A DNA stretch of 64,000 bases, taken from Streptomyces sp. NBC_01707 (lineage in GTDB: Bacteria > Actinomycetota > Actinomycetes > Streptomycetales > Streptomycetaceae). The position numbers and the translations under genes are program-made. This document shows positions 52,737-61,145 of this stretch, piece by piece. How positions within the stretch are numbered: position 1 is the stretch's first letter; each line of letters begins with the position of its first letter. Where the stretch lies: contig NZ_CP109190.1 of assembly GCF_041438805.1 (NCBI RefSeq), positions 8,184,001-8,248,000 of the forward strand, written 5' to 3'. A model generated the notes under the pieces. That model was not told the origin of the DNA and did no database searches. It saw only the letters and a list, made by a program, of their open reading frames with translations.

Positions 52737-53183
52737 ATGGCCACTGATGCCACCAAGCCCGGAGCGGGCACCGCCGGACCTGCCCCATGGCATGGGCCCA
52801 CGTCCGGTACCACCGTCCTCGCGGCAGCCCTGATGATCTTCGGTGGAGCGATGGCGATCCTCGAGGGGATCGCGGCCATCGCCAGGGACGACCTGTTCGT
52901 CGCGACACGTCACTACGTCTTCCAGTTCAGCCTGGCGGGCTGGGGCTGGGTCCACCTCATCCTGGGCATCGTCATCGTCCTGGCCGGCTGCGCCGTGCTC
53001 ACCGGAGCCCTGTGGGCGCGCTACTTCGGTGTTCTGGTCGCCGGGCTGGGCGCGATCGCCAACTTCCTGTGGGTGCCGTACTACCCCTTGTGGGCCATGG
53101 CGCTGGTGGCCGTCAACATCTTCATCGTCTGGGCGCTGTGCACGGGCATGCACCGCGAAGCAGGGCAAAGCTCGACGCCCTGA
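52737..53183 (+). CDS. Four-pass membrane protein (DUF7144-like)
   Basis: A 148-aa protein with a short polar N-terminus (ATDATKPGAGTAGPAPWHG) and four membrane segments (about 27-48, 66-88, 93-112, 116-137). The phrases FGGAMAILEGIAAIARDDLFV and LAGWGWVHLILGIVIVLAGCAVL are typical of a family common in Streptomyces near stress or redox genes; function unknown. ATG 52737 follows an AAGGAGA ribosome binding site. Confidence 0.88.
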   Translation: MATDATKPGAGTAGPAPWHGPTSGTTVLAAALMIFGGAMAILEGIAAIARDDLFVATRHYVFQFSLAGWGWVHLILGIVIVLAGCAVLTGALWARYFGVLVAGLGAIANFLWVPYYPLWAMALVAVNIFIVWALCTGMHREAGQSSTP

Positions 53184-53278
53184 CCCGCCTGTGCCCGGCG
53201 GGTGGCGACCGTTACGCGTTACGGCAGTCGGCCCTGTCCCGGGTGAGGAATCGCGACTCGCCGCCTAGTGTGCGAGTC

Positions 53279-54814
53279 ATGCCGGAGAGCGCAACGTCCC
53301 AGGGAGGCGCGGCGGGGCGCGAGAGCGAGATGGCCCCGGCGCTCGACCCCCGCCGCTGGCAGGCACTTGCCGTGTGCCTGGTGGCGGGCTTCATGACGCT
53401 GTTGGACGTGTCCATCGTCAACGTCGCCCTGCCGTCGATCCGCAACGACCTGCGGAGCCCGGAATCCGATCTGCAGTGGGTCCTGTCCGGCTACTCCCTC
53501 GCCTTCGGGCTCCTCCTCATCCCCGCCGGGCGGCTGGGCGACGCCCGGGGGCGCCGTGAGGTGTTCCTTGCGGGGCTGGCCGTGTTCACGCTGGCTTCGG
53601 TGGCCTGCGGAGCCGCCCCGTCCAGCTTCTGGCTGGTGGTCGCCCGGGTGGTTCAGGGCCTCGGCGGAGCCTTGATCTCGCCACAGATCTCCGCGTTGAT
53701 CCAGCAGATGTTCTCCGGCCAGGAGCGGGGCCGCGCCTTCGGCATGTTCAGCACGGTGGTCGCCATCTCCACCGCCGTCGGCCCCCTGCTGGGCGGGCTG
53801 CTGATCCAGGCGGCGGGACGGGAGGGAGGCTGGCGTTGGGTGTTCTTCGTCAACCTGCCGCTCGGCCTCGTCTGCTTCCTGCTCGCCCGGCGCCTACTCC
53901 CGGACACACCGGCAGCGGGCCGCGTACGGCCGAGGGACCTCGATCCCGTCGGCGTACTCCTCCTCGGTGCGGGCGTGCTGGCCCTGCTGCTGCCCTTCAT
54001 CCAGGCACAGCAGTGGTCCGGCGACGGGAAGTGGCTGCTGGTGGCCGTGGCCGTGGTGCTGCTCGGCGTCTTCGCCTGCTGGGAGGCCCGGTGCGGCGGG
54101 CGTGGAACCGTGCCCGTCCTGGACATGTCGCTGTTCCGGATGCACTCCTACTGGCTGGGCTGTCTGCTGAGCCTGCTGTACTTCGCCGGATTCACCTCGA
54201 TCTTCTTCATCAGCACCCTCTACCTCCAGGCCGGACTGCACTGCACCGCCCTCGAGGCCGGACTGGCCATCACACCGTTCGCTCTTGGGGCGGCGGCCGC
54301 CGCCGGGCCAGGTGGCCGGATGGTAGGCCGCTACGGGCGACCGCTGGTCGCCGTGGGCCTGTCCATGGTGGTCGTCGGTCTCGGCGGCACCGTGTTCGCC
54401 GTGCACCTGGTCCCGGGTAGCGGTGTCGCCTGGGCGATGGCGGCCCCGCTGCTCCTGGCGGGTGTGGGCAGCGGCCTCGTCATCGCCCCGAACCTGACCC
54501 TGACCCTGTCGCAGGTGCCGGTGGTCGGCGGCGGGAGCGCCGCGGGCACGCTCCAGACCGGCCAGCGCGTCGGCTCGGCGATCGGGATCGCCGCGGTCGG
54601 CTCGGTCTTCTTCGCGCGGCTTCCCGCCGCCGGCTGGAGGAGCGCGTTCGACAGCGGGCTCATCGTCTCCGCCGCCTTCGTGCTGGGCGCTCTCGTCCTG
54701 GCGCTGACCGATGTGGGGATCTCCCGGCGGAACGCGCGACGTACCCACGGCCTGTCCGTCCCCGGCCCGTCCGACTGGAAGGGAGACCACGATGAGCCCC
54801 CCCACCGGCAGTGA
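53279..54814 (+). CDS. MFS drug exporter (EmrB/QacA, DHA2 type)
   Basis: A 511-aa transporter with 14 predicted membrane segments. DHA2 signatures: FMTLLDVSIVNVALPSIRNDL (motif D1), GRLGDARGRREVF (motif A), ARVVQGLGGALISPQISALI (motif C-like start), and STAVGPLLGGLLIQ (motif C). It exports hydrophobic drugs or metabolites by proton antiport. ATG 53279. Its 3' end overlaps the start of the next gene by 23 bp, so export and GHR-type detoxification are coupled. Confidence 0.93.
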   Translation: MPESATSQGGAAGRESEMAPALDPRRWQALAVCLVAGFMTLLDVSIVNVALPSIRNDLRSPESDLQWVLSGYSLAFGLLLIPAGRLGDARGRREVFLAGLAVFTLASVACGAAPSSFWLVVARVVQGLGGALISPQISALIQQMFSGQERGRAFGMFSTVVAISTAVGPLLGGLLIQAAGREGGWRWVFFVNLPLGLVCFLLARRLLPDTPAAGRVRPRDLDPVGVLLLGAGVLALLLPFIQAQQWSGDGKWLLVAVAVVLLGVFACWEARCGGRGTVPVLDMSLFRMHSYWLGCLLSLLYFAGFTSIFFISTLYLQAGLHCTALEAGLAITPFALGAAAAAGPGGRMVGRYGRPLVAVGLSMVVVGLGGTVFAVHLVPGSGVAWAMAAPLLLAGVGSGLVIAPNLTLTLSQVPVVGGGSAAGTLQTGQRVGSAIGIAAVGSVFFARLPAAGWRSAFDSGLIVSAAFVLGALVLALTDVGISRRNARRTHGLSVPGPSDWKGDHDEPPHRQ

Positions 54815-55781
54815 GCCGGACGGCAACGCAGCGTACGGACACAAGCCGTTCAAGCGGTCCAGGAGCCACTTCGCCGACCGGATCACGGCCGACGGCCGCG
54901 ACGGCTGGCCGGTCGAGCCGGACCGCTACCGGCTGGTCGTCAGTCGTGCCTGTCCCTGGGCGAGCCGGGCACTCGTCTCCCGGCGACTCCTCGGCCTGGA
55001 GGACGCCCTGTCGCTCGCCGTGGCCGACCCGATCCAGGACGACCGCAGCTGGCGCTTCACCCTCGACGAGGGCGGCCGCGACCCGGTGCTCGGTATCGCA
55101 TATCTCAGCGAGGCGTACGAGGCGCGCGAACCCGGCTACGCCGGTGGTGTCAGCGTGCCCGCGATCGTGGACGTGCCCAGCGGGAAGCTCGTCACCAACG
55201 ACTTCCAGCAGATCACCCTGGACTTCGCGACCGAGTGGACCGCGCTGCACCGGCCCGGAGCTCCCGATCTCTACCCCGAACGGCTGCGGGACGAGATCGA
55301 CGAGGTGATGGGCGGTGTCTACCGCGACGTGAACAACGGCGTGTACCGGGCCGGATTCGCCAGCGGCCAGGAGGAGTACGAAGCCGCGTACCACGATGTG
55401 TTCCGGAGACTCGACCTGGTCTCCGAACGCCTCAGGGGCCAGCGCTACCTGGTGGGGGACACGCTCACCGAGGCCGACATCCGGCTGTTCACCACACTCG
55501 TGCGCTTCGACGCCGTCTACCACGGGCACTTCAAGTGCAACCGCGCGAAGCTGACCGAGAACCCGGTGCTCTGGGCCTACGCCAGAGACCTGTTCCAGAC
55601 CCCCGGATTCGGCGACACCGTGGACTTCGACCACATCAAGCAGCACTACTACCGGGTGCACACGGGCATCAACCCCACCGGCATCGTGCCCCTGGGCCCC
55701 GACCTCTCCGACTGGCGGACGCCGCACCATCGCGAGCAGCTCGGCGGCCGCCCTTTCGGCGACGGCACCCCACCCGAGTAG
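54792..55781 (+). CDS. Glutathionyl-hydroquinone reductase-like (Xi-class GST/ECM4) protein
   Basis: A 329-aa Xi-class GST-fold protein: YRLVVSRACPWASRALVSRRLLGLE with active Cys54 (C-P-W motif), VSVPAIVDVPSGKLVTNDFQQI, RYLVGDTLTEADIRLFTTLVRFDAVYHGHFKCN and HYYRVHTGINPTGIVPLGP. Such enzymes reduce glutathionyl- (in actinobacteria possibly mycothiolyl-) hydroquinones. The ATG at 54792 has a GGAAGGGAG site inside the mfs gene. Coupling to an exporter suggests quinone detoxification. Confidence 0.92.
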   Translation: MSPPTGSEPDGNAAYGHKPFKRSRSHFADRITADGRDGWPVEPDRYRLVVSRACPWASRALVSRRLLGLEDALSLAVADPIQDDRSWRFTLDEGGRDPVLGIAYLSEAYEAREPGYAGGVSVPAIVDVPSGKLVTNDFQQITLDFATEWTALHRPGAPDLYPERLRDEIDEVMGGVYRDVNNGVYRAGFASGQEEYEAAYHDVFRRLDLVSERLRGQRYLVGDTLTEADIRLFTTLVRFDAVYHGHFKCNRAKLTENPVLWAYARDLFQTPGFGDTVDFDHIKQHYYRVHTGINPTGIVPLGPDLSDWRTPHHREQLGGRPFGDGTPPE

Positions 55782-55834
55782 GGGCTACGGACCGGTCGAA
55801 CGACGATCTCCACCGGTGGTACCGATACCGGGGC

Positions 55835-55873
55835 CGTGTCCGACCCCTCCTACGGCTGGAGGGGGTCGGGACA
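55835..55873. terminator. Imperfect hairpin at the convergent gene ends
   Basis: GTGTCCGACCCCTCC pairs with GGAGGGGGTCGGGACAC (55835-55873, two bulges) and overlaps the 3' end of the minus-strand lipoprotein gene, facing the GHR-like gene. Confidence 0.5.
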
Positions 55874-56440
55874 CGAGTCGTCCGACTGCGTCATGGTCCA
55901 TCCGTCCCCGACCACGTGGACGCTCGTCTGCGCGAGGGAGCGTTGCGTATCGACGGTAGGAGCCGCAGTGGCACCGTCCCGATTCGCGTCTCCGGCCGGC
56001 GCGGCAGACGGCAGAGTCACGTGAGCCACCGTGCACACCAACTGCCGCATGGCCAGGCGGCTGAGGGGAGGGACATCCTTGGGGAGCTGGATGGAGAAGG
56101 TCCTGTCGTCGCCGATGGCCACTTTCGGTGTACCCGTCAGAGGGGGCAGCTCCGTGGTGGCCGCCACGGCCTCGCTCGTGGTCGGTCCGTCGAACAGCAG
56201 CCGCACGACGGCCCCGAAGTCCCCGGCGTCGCCGATCTTGCGGAGATAAGGCGTCAGATCACCCTTGTGCAGGAAATAGACGGGGATGACGGTTGGCACC
56301 GAGGACTTTGGACTGGGAGAGACCATGCCGCTCGCCGGTGCGCCGGCCTGGATGACGTCGGAGGGCGGGACTCCGCACGCCGAGAGTGTGAGCGCGGCCG
56401 TGAGTCCGGCCAGCAGCGCCGCCACGCGCGAGCGCCTCAC
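55850..56440 (-). CDS. GerMN-like lipoprotein of the two-component operon
   Basis: A 196-aa lipoprotein: a short signal ends in LTLSACG (lipobox Cys about 23). A GerMN-like domain follows (VPVYFLHKGDLTPYLRKIG ... VVRLLFDGPTTSEAVAATTELP) with later LAMRQLVCTVAHVTLPS. The GTG start overlaps the kinase stop (GTGA). The order regulator, kinase, lipoprotein resembles the AfsQ1-Q2 and CseA/B/C systems, in which the lipoprotein tunes signalling at the cell surface; such a role is inferred. Confidence 0.88.
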   Translation of the reverse strand: MRRSRVAALLAGLTAALTLSACGVPPSDVIQAGAPASGMVSPSPKSSVPTVIPVYFLHKGDLTPYLRKIGDAGDFGAVVRLLFDGPTTSEAVAATTELPPLTGTPKVAIGDDRTFSIQLPKDVPPLSRLAMRQLVCTVAHVTLPSAAPAGDANRDGATAAPTVDTQRSLAQTSVHVVGDGWTMTQSDDSCPDPLQP

Positions 56441-58032
56441 CGGGCACCCCCGGTGGCGTCGTCGGCGGCCGCGGAGTCGCGGTGCAGGGGGAGTTCGACC
56501 GTGAACACCGCGCCGCCCCCGGGCAGGTTCGCCGCACTGATGTGTCCGCCGTGCAGGTGCACGTTCTCCGCCGTGATGGCCAGGCCCAGCCCGCTGCTCT
56601 CGCTTCTGGTCCGTGTGGTGCTCGCCTTGTAGAAGCGTTCGAAGATGTGCGGCATGGCTTCTTCGGTAATCCCCGGTCCGTTGTCGGTCACCTCGATGAC
56701 GGCCCACGCCATGTCCGCCCGCTCCTTCCTCACGCCCATGCCCAGCCGCACCGGCGGTGCTCCGTGCCACAGCGCGTTGCCGACCAGGTTGGCGATCACC
56801 ACGTCGAGCCGGCGCGGGTCCACGCGCGTCCTGAGCACGCCCGGTCGGGGCAGGCGGGTCTCCACCTGGCCCTGCCATCCCCGAGAGGCGAGGGTGTGCT
56901 GTACGAACTCGGCCAAGTCGATCTCGTCCAGGTTGAGTTCCGCCGCGCCCGCGTCAAAGCGGGAGATCTCCATCAGGTCGTTGACCAGCACGCTCAGTCG
57001 ACTGGTGCCCTCGCTGATGAGCTGCAAGGCCTCACCGGTCTCCCGGTCCAGGCGCAGCGCCTTCTCGTCCAGCACGTCGGTGACCGCCGACATCGCCGCC
57101 AGCGGCGTGCGGAGCTCGTGGGAGACGTCCGCGACGAAGCGGCGCGCCTGGGCCTCCAGGCGGCGCAACTCCGCGACCGACTCCTCCAGTGCTGCCGCCG
57201 TGTGGTTGAAGGACTGCGAGAGGTCGGCCAGTTCGTCGGAGCCGTTGACGGCGAGCCGCACGTCGAGGTGCCCCTCGGCCATCCGCCGCGTGGCCCGGCG
57301 CAACGCCCGCACGGGACGGAGAACGCCGCGCGCGGCCAGCAGCGCCAGGACGACGGCGAGGCCCAGCGCCACCAGGGTGGCGTGCTCGATGGCGCTGACC
57401 GTCGCTTCGACGTAGGCCTGTTCGGTGTTCTGCGGCACCACCAGGTACATCACGAGCCCCGAGAGCTTGGACTCCGTGCCCTCGCCGGAGTTGTACGTGA
57501 CCGGCATTCCGACGACGAGAAAGGGATGCCCGTCGGTGCTCACCCGCTGGAACACCGCGGCACGTGTGGTTCCAACGGACCGGCGCAGTTCCGGGCTCAG
57601 CTTGGTGGAGACGTCACCCGGCGAGTAGGCGCGGAGGCTGCGGTACGTGGCCATTACCTGCCACCCTTGTGACTGGTTGGCGTGGAGCACCTGGTCCACC
57701 GCCGCCTGCAAGTCAGACCGGCTCGGCGTCAGGGGAGTGTAGACGGCCACGGCGTCGACGCTGGTCCGGAACTGCCGGATGACGGCGTCCTGGCTCTGTT
57801 GCAGCACCCCCGTGCGTGCCTCCCGGAAGGCGAGGGCTCCGGTGCTCAGGGCGCCGGCCACGGCGACCAGGGCGAAGGCCACCACCAGGCGGGAGCGGAG
57901 GCCTCGCAGCGCAAGCGGTGCCTGCGCCAGGACCGTCCGAAGGTACCCCGTCGGCCTGGATCCCTGCCCGGCTGCGACGGCCTCGCCTTTCCGTACGCCT
58001 TCTCGCGCCCGTACGGATCCCTGGCCACTCAC
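56437..58032 (-). CDS. AfsQ2-like sensor histidine kinase
   Basis: A 531-aa kinase. Membrane segment 1 is at about 47-68 and segment 2 at about 225-245, bounding a roughly 150-residue sensor domain; HAMP about 245-297 (VLRPVRALRRATRRMAEGHLDVRL). The DHp H box is FVADVSHELRTPLAAMSAV (phosphoacceptor His), and the ATPase domain has N box VIANLVGNALWHG, G1 VIEVTDNGPGI, F box IFERFY and G2 SSGLGLAI. GTG start at 58032 overlaps the regulator stop (GTGA). Ligand unknown; likely an envelope or nutritional stress cue. Confidence 0.95.
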   Translation of the reverse strand: MSGQGSVRAREGVRKGEAVAAGQGSRPTGYLRTVLAQAPLALRGLRSRLVVAFALVAVAGALSTGALAFREARTGVLQQSQDAVIRQFRTSVDAVAVYTPLTPSRSDLQAAVDQVLHANQSQGWQVMATYRSLRAYSPGDVSTKLSPELRRSVGTTRAAVFQRVSTDGHPFLVVGMPVTYNSGEGTESKLSGLVMYLVVPQNTEQAYVEATVSAIEHATLVALGLAVVLALLAARGVLRPVRALRRATRRMAEGHLDVRLAVNGSDELADLSQSFNHTAAALEESVAELRRLEAQARRFVADVSHELRTPLAAMSAVTDVLDEKALRLDRETGEALQLISEGTSRLSVLVNDLMEISRFDAGAAELNLDEIDLAEFVQHTLASRGWQGQVETRLPRPGVLRTRVDPRRLDVVIANLVGNALWHGAPPVRLGMGVRKERADMAWAVIEVTDNGPGITEEAMPHIFERFYKASTTRTRSESSGLGLAITAENVHLHGGHISAANLPGGGAVFTVELPLHRDSAAADDATGGAR

Positions 58033-58733
58033 TGGATACCGAAGCGGTAACCGAAGCCGCGAACCGTCTGGATGTACCGGGGATCCCCGCCCAGCTCCCC
58101 GAGCTTGCCGCGCAGTCGCTTCACGCAGGCGTCCACGAGTCGTATGTCGCCGTGGTAGCTGTGCTCCCAGACCGCTTCCAGCAACTGCTGGCGGCTGAAC
58201 ACCTGTCGCGGCGAGGCCGACAGGGTCAGCAGCAGCCGAAGCTCGGAGGGGGCGAGCGCGATCGGTTCACCGCGGTGTTTCACCACCAGTCCGGCCCGGT
58301 CGATGACCAGCTCGCCGTGCGACTCGGCCCTGGGGCGGACGGCGTCGGAGACCGACGCGTCCTGCCTGCGCAGCACGGCCCGTATTCGCGCGTCGAGCAC
58401 CCGGGCCTGCACGGGCTTGACCACGTAGTCGTCCGCGCCGGCCTCCAGCCCCACGACCACGTCGATGTCGTCCCCCTTGGCGGTCACCATGATGATCGGC
58501 ACCTGGTCGCGATCCCTGATCCGCCGACATACGTCGAGGCCGGAGATGCCGGGCAGCATGAGGTCCAGCACGACGACGTCCGGATGGAAGGAGCGGAGCT
58601 GTTCCAATCCCTCTTCACCCGTTCCGGCGGCGAATACGTCATGCCCCTGATGGCGCAGCGCCAGTTGGACGGCCTTGCGGACATCTGGGTCATCTTCGAC
58701 AAGTAGGACTCGTGGCACTTTGACAGTATGCAC
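58029..58733 (-). CDS. AfsQ1-like OmpR-family response regulator
   Basis: A 234-aa OmpR/PhoB regulator. The receiver domain (about 8-120) has acidic pocket VEDD, phospho-Asp in VVVLDLMLPGISG, and VTAKGDDIDVVVGLEAGADDYVVKP, which is close to AfsQ1 wording. The winged-helix domain (about 145-230) includes SRQQLLEAVWEHSYHGDIRLVDACVKRLRGKLG and RGFGYRFG. Start GTG 58733; an alternative GTG at 58718 (MPRVLLVEDD) is also plausible. A GTGAT-n6-GTAAC site lies 48 bp upstream, suggesting autoregulation. Confidence 0.95.
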   Translation of the reverse strand: MHTVKVPRVLLVEDDPDVRKAVQLALRHQGHDVFAAGTGEEGLEQLRSFHPDVVVLDLMLPGISGLDVCRRIRDRDQVPIIMVTAKGDDIDVVVGLEAGADDYVVKPVQARVLDARIRAVLRRQDASVSDAVRPRAESHGELVIDRAGLVVKHRGEPIALAPSELRLLLTLSASPRQVFSRQQLLEAVWEHSYHGDIRLVDACVKRLRGKLGELGGDPRYIQTVRGFGYRFGIQ

Positions 58734-58780
58734 AGATCGTGTTCGGTAACTGTTCTGGGGGAGGGGCCGTCCTGGGAGCT

Positions 58781-58796
58781 GTTACAGAAGGATCAC
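58781..58796 (-). promoter_or_regulatory. AfsQ1-type site upstream of the response regulator
   Basis: On the minus strand the sequence is GTGAT-CCTTCT-GTAAC, matching the known S. coelicolor AfsQ1 consensus GTnAC-n6-GTnAC at nine of ten defined positions (one C-to-T). It is 48 bp before the regulator start, a good position for autoregulation. Confidence 0.6.
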
Positions 58797-58902
58797 AACG
58801 GACGGGGACGGGTGGGCGGTCTCCGCTCGGCGTGCGGTCGGGCAAAGAGTCCTGTCGAACCGGCCTGCGGGCGCAAACGACGCGAGCTGCCGGAAAGTTG
58901 CT

Positions 58903-58957
58903 CGTTACTCTTTCGTGATGATCCGAACCAATGGCGATCATCTGACCTGACCAGTCT
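58903..58957 (+). promoter_or_regulatory. Duplicated promoter block, copy 1, upstream of the DUF3152 gene
   Basis: Contains GTTAC-TCTTTC-GTGAT (58904-58919), again AfsQ1-like, then TCCGAACCAATGGCGATCA and CCAGTCT (58951-58957). A 7-bp inverted repeat, GATGATC 58917-58923 / GATCATC 58936-58942, lies inside. The whole 55-bp block is repeated with identical spacing at 59977-60031 (about 75% identity). It sits 9-63 bp before the DUF3152 start. Confidence 0.6.
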
Positions 58958-58965
58958 CAGCTGCC

Positions 58966-59880
58966 ATGTATTCGGCACGAGAGCGGGAATCCGCACCGCC
59001 CACCAGCAGCGCCGTGGCCTCCGTCCGCGTTGGCCGTCAGCACCGGTCATCCCATCGCGGTGGCCGTCGGCGGCGCTCCGCCCCCCGCCGGGGCCGTCCG
59101 GGCCGCCGGGGCTATCTGGTCGGCGTGCTGGTGGCCGCCGGACTGCTCGGCGCCACGGTGTTCTTCTTGGACGGCGGACGAAGCGGCGCGTCGAGCGGTG
59201 CACCGCGCCCGCGGAGCACGGTCGTCACCCGCACCCCGACGCCCACGCCCACGCGCTCGCCGAAGCCGACCCCGACGCCTACCCCCACCCCCACCGAGAT
59301 CGATGTCCCCTCGAGGGGCACCGGCACGTTCGTCACCGCACGTGCCGGTGGCGAGAAGGTCGGCCATGGTTCGCATCTGCTCCGCTACGTGGTGGAGGTC
59401 GAGACCGGGCTCGACATCCAGCCCGCCCAAGCGGCGAACGAGATCGCCGACATACTCGCCGCCCCCCGGGGCTGGACCCACAACGGGGTTTCCTCGTTCC
59501 AGTTGGTGAGTGCGGGGGAGCCCTACGACCTCAAGGTGAAGATCGCGACACCGGGAACGGCGGACGCCCTGTGCTGGGAGGGCATCCACCAGGACACCGA
59601 AGGCGAATACAACTGCGAGATTCCCAACGGGGTGGTCGTGAACCTCAAGCGCTGGGTGAAGGGCTCGCCCACCTTCGGCGGTCCGATCAGTGACTACCGG
59701 GCGCTGATCATCAATCACGAGATCGGGCACGCTCTGGGCCACCCGCACATGGCCTGCGCGGGGCCCGGGCAACTGGCCCCCGTCATGATGCAACAGATCA
59801 AGGGCCTGCACGGATGCATCGCCAACGCCTGGCCCTACGACAAGAGCGGTCACTTCGTCTCCGGGCCGCACGCGAGGTGA
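58966..59880 (+). CDS. Membrane-anchored DUF3152 zincin-like protein
   Basis: A 304-aa protein. Arg/Ser-rich cytoplasmic N-terminus, membrane segment at about 50-68 (GYLVGVLVAAGLLGATVFFL), a Thr/Pro repeat stalk (about 85-112) and the DUF3152 domain (about 118-300). The metzincin-like motif NHEIGHALGHPH (His251, Glu252, His255, His259) indicates a zinc metalloprotease fold facing outside. The family is actinobacterial and its substrate is unknown. It is divergent from the response regulator and carries an AfsQ1-like site, so it is probably a target of that system. Confidence 0.93.
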   Translation: MYSARERESAPPTSSAVASVRVGRQHRSSHRGGRRRRSAPRRGRPGRRGYLVGVLVAAGLLGATVFFLDGGRSGASSGAPRPRSTVVTRTPTPTPTRSPKPTPTPTPTPTEIDVPSRGTGTFVTARAGGEKVGHGSHLLRYVVEVETGLDIQPAQAANEIADILAAPRGWTHNGVSSFQLVSAGEPYDLKVKIATPGTADALCWEGIHQDTEGEYNCEIPNGVVVNLKRWVKGSPTFGGPISDYRALIINHEIGHALGHPHMACAGPGQLAPVMMQQIKGLHGCIANAWPYDKSGHFVSGPHAR

Positions 59881-59976
59881 ACCGGCGGCGACCGGGCGCC
59901 CCTGACGGTGCGCACTCGGATCGCGGCGCTTCGCTGCCCGGGTCGGGGCCACACCTGGCGGGGGGCCGGAAACCGG

Positions 59977-60031
59977 CGTTACAGCTTGGTCATGGTCCGA
60001 ACCAGTGGCCATCACCTGCGGACACCAGTCT
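59977..60031 (+). promoter_or_regulatory. Duplicated promoter block, copy 2, upstream of the lipoprotein-ABC operon
   Basis: Contains GTTAC-AGCTTG-GTCAT (59978-59993), then TCCGAACCAGTGGCCATCA (from 59996) and CCAGTCT (60025-60031). It shares the same spacing as copy 1 at 58903. It lies about 190 bp before the lipoprotein start, so the transcript would carry a long leader or the start lies further upstream. Confidence 0.6.
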
Positions 60032-60221
60032 TGGACCCAGTGACAACGCCCCGGTCTTCAGAGCCGGCGGGTGACTCTCACATCGCAGTGCTCCGGTGCG
60101 GAGAAAGCCGGATGCCGGCGGTGCGAGCAGCGGGGGGCGGCGCCTCTCGATCCCAAGCTCCCCACGGCTTCCCCACGGCCTGTCACGGGACATCAACACC
60201 CTCTCGATCGGATGGAAGAGA

Positions 60222-61145
60222 ATGTCTGGATCCCGCACTGTTCGGAAACTGGCCGTAGCGGTCAGTCTGCTGCCGCTGCTGGCGGCCTGTGACACCGAGG
60301 CGGCTTCTCACTCGGCGGACGACGGGAAGGCCCCGGCCGGATCGTCGGGGCAACTCGACGTTCCCGCGGACGCCGGCGCGGACCTCAAGAAGCAGTACCT
60401 CATGGAGAACGCGATCGCGTCCTGCATGAGGAAGCAGGGGTTCGCCTATACCCCCGAACCTCCCATGGATGTGGCGTCCTCCTGGGCCCATGACGGAGCG
60501 GACTTCGAACTGACCAAGAAGTTCCGGCAGAAATACGGCTTCGGCTACTCCGCGGCGGTTGTCTACCCCGACGACCCCCAGGTGCCGGGCAGTGAGGCGG
60601 CGACCAAGCCCTCGGCCAACGCGGAGTACGTCGCCACGCTCACTCCCGCGCAGAAGACCGCCTACGACAAGGCGCTGGGAGGCCCCCCGGACCCGAAGGT
60701 CGGCGAAAAGGACTGGAGCGGTTGCATGGGAACGGCCGACAAGAAGGCCTACGGCTCCGCATCGGCCCAGGAGCGGAGCGCCACAGCCGCTTCCCGGAAC
60801 CAGGCGAACGCGCAGGCACTCAACGGTGATCAGAAGCTGGTCGGCCTGGCGCAGTCGTACGCCTCGTGCCTGAAGAGGGACGGCATCCCCGTCACGACCA
60901 CGCAACCGACCAGCATCGGGGAAATGGTGAAGCTCCAGGCGGCCATGTCCGCTCCCGTCGGCGTCCGTGGGTCGGGCGTCGCCGCGGAAGGGACCTCCGA
61001 GAAACCCATGAGCAAGGAAGAGGCTCTGCCGCTGCTCACCAAGGAAATCGACCTGGCGATGAAAGACCTGGAGTGCGGCAAGGACTTCCGGGCCGCCTAC
61101 TTCCCGAAGTTCCTGAAGGCGCCGGGTTCCACCGGTGCGGGGTGA
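60222..61145 (+). CDS. Putative lipoprotein of the ABC export operon
   Basis: A 307-aa lipoprotein: MSGSRTVRKLAVAVSLLPLLAACD, with LAAC as the lipobox (Cys about 23). The mature part is soluble, with paired Cys motifs (ASCMRKQGFAY, SGCMGTADK, ASCLKRDGIPV, LECGKDFRA). No family name is recognised; similar Cys-containing lipoproteins sit beside MacAB-like ABC operons in Streptomyces. ATG 60222 follows GGAAGAG. Its 3' and 5' ends are duplicated in the next small ORF. It lies under the second copy of the promoter block. Confidence 0.88.
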   Translation: MSGSRTVRKLAVAVSLLPLLAACDTEAASHSADDGKAPAGSSGQLDVPADAGADLKKQYLMENAIASCMRKQGFAYTPEPPMDVASSWAHDGADFELTKKFRQKYGFGYSAAVVYPDDPQVPGSEAATKPSANAEYVATLTPAQKTAYDKALGGPPDPKVGEKDWSGCMGTADKKAYGSASAQERSATAASRNQANAQALNGDQKLVGLAQSYASCLKRDGIPVTTTQPTSIGEMVKLQAAMSAPVGVRGSGVAAEGTSEKPMSKEEALPLLTKEIDLAMKDLECGKDFRAAYFPKFLKAPGSTGAG

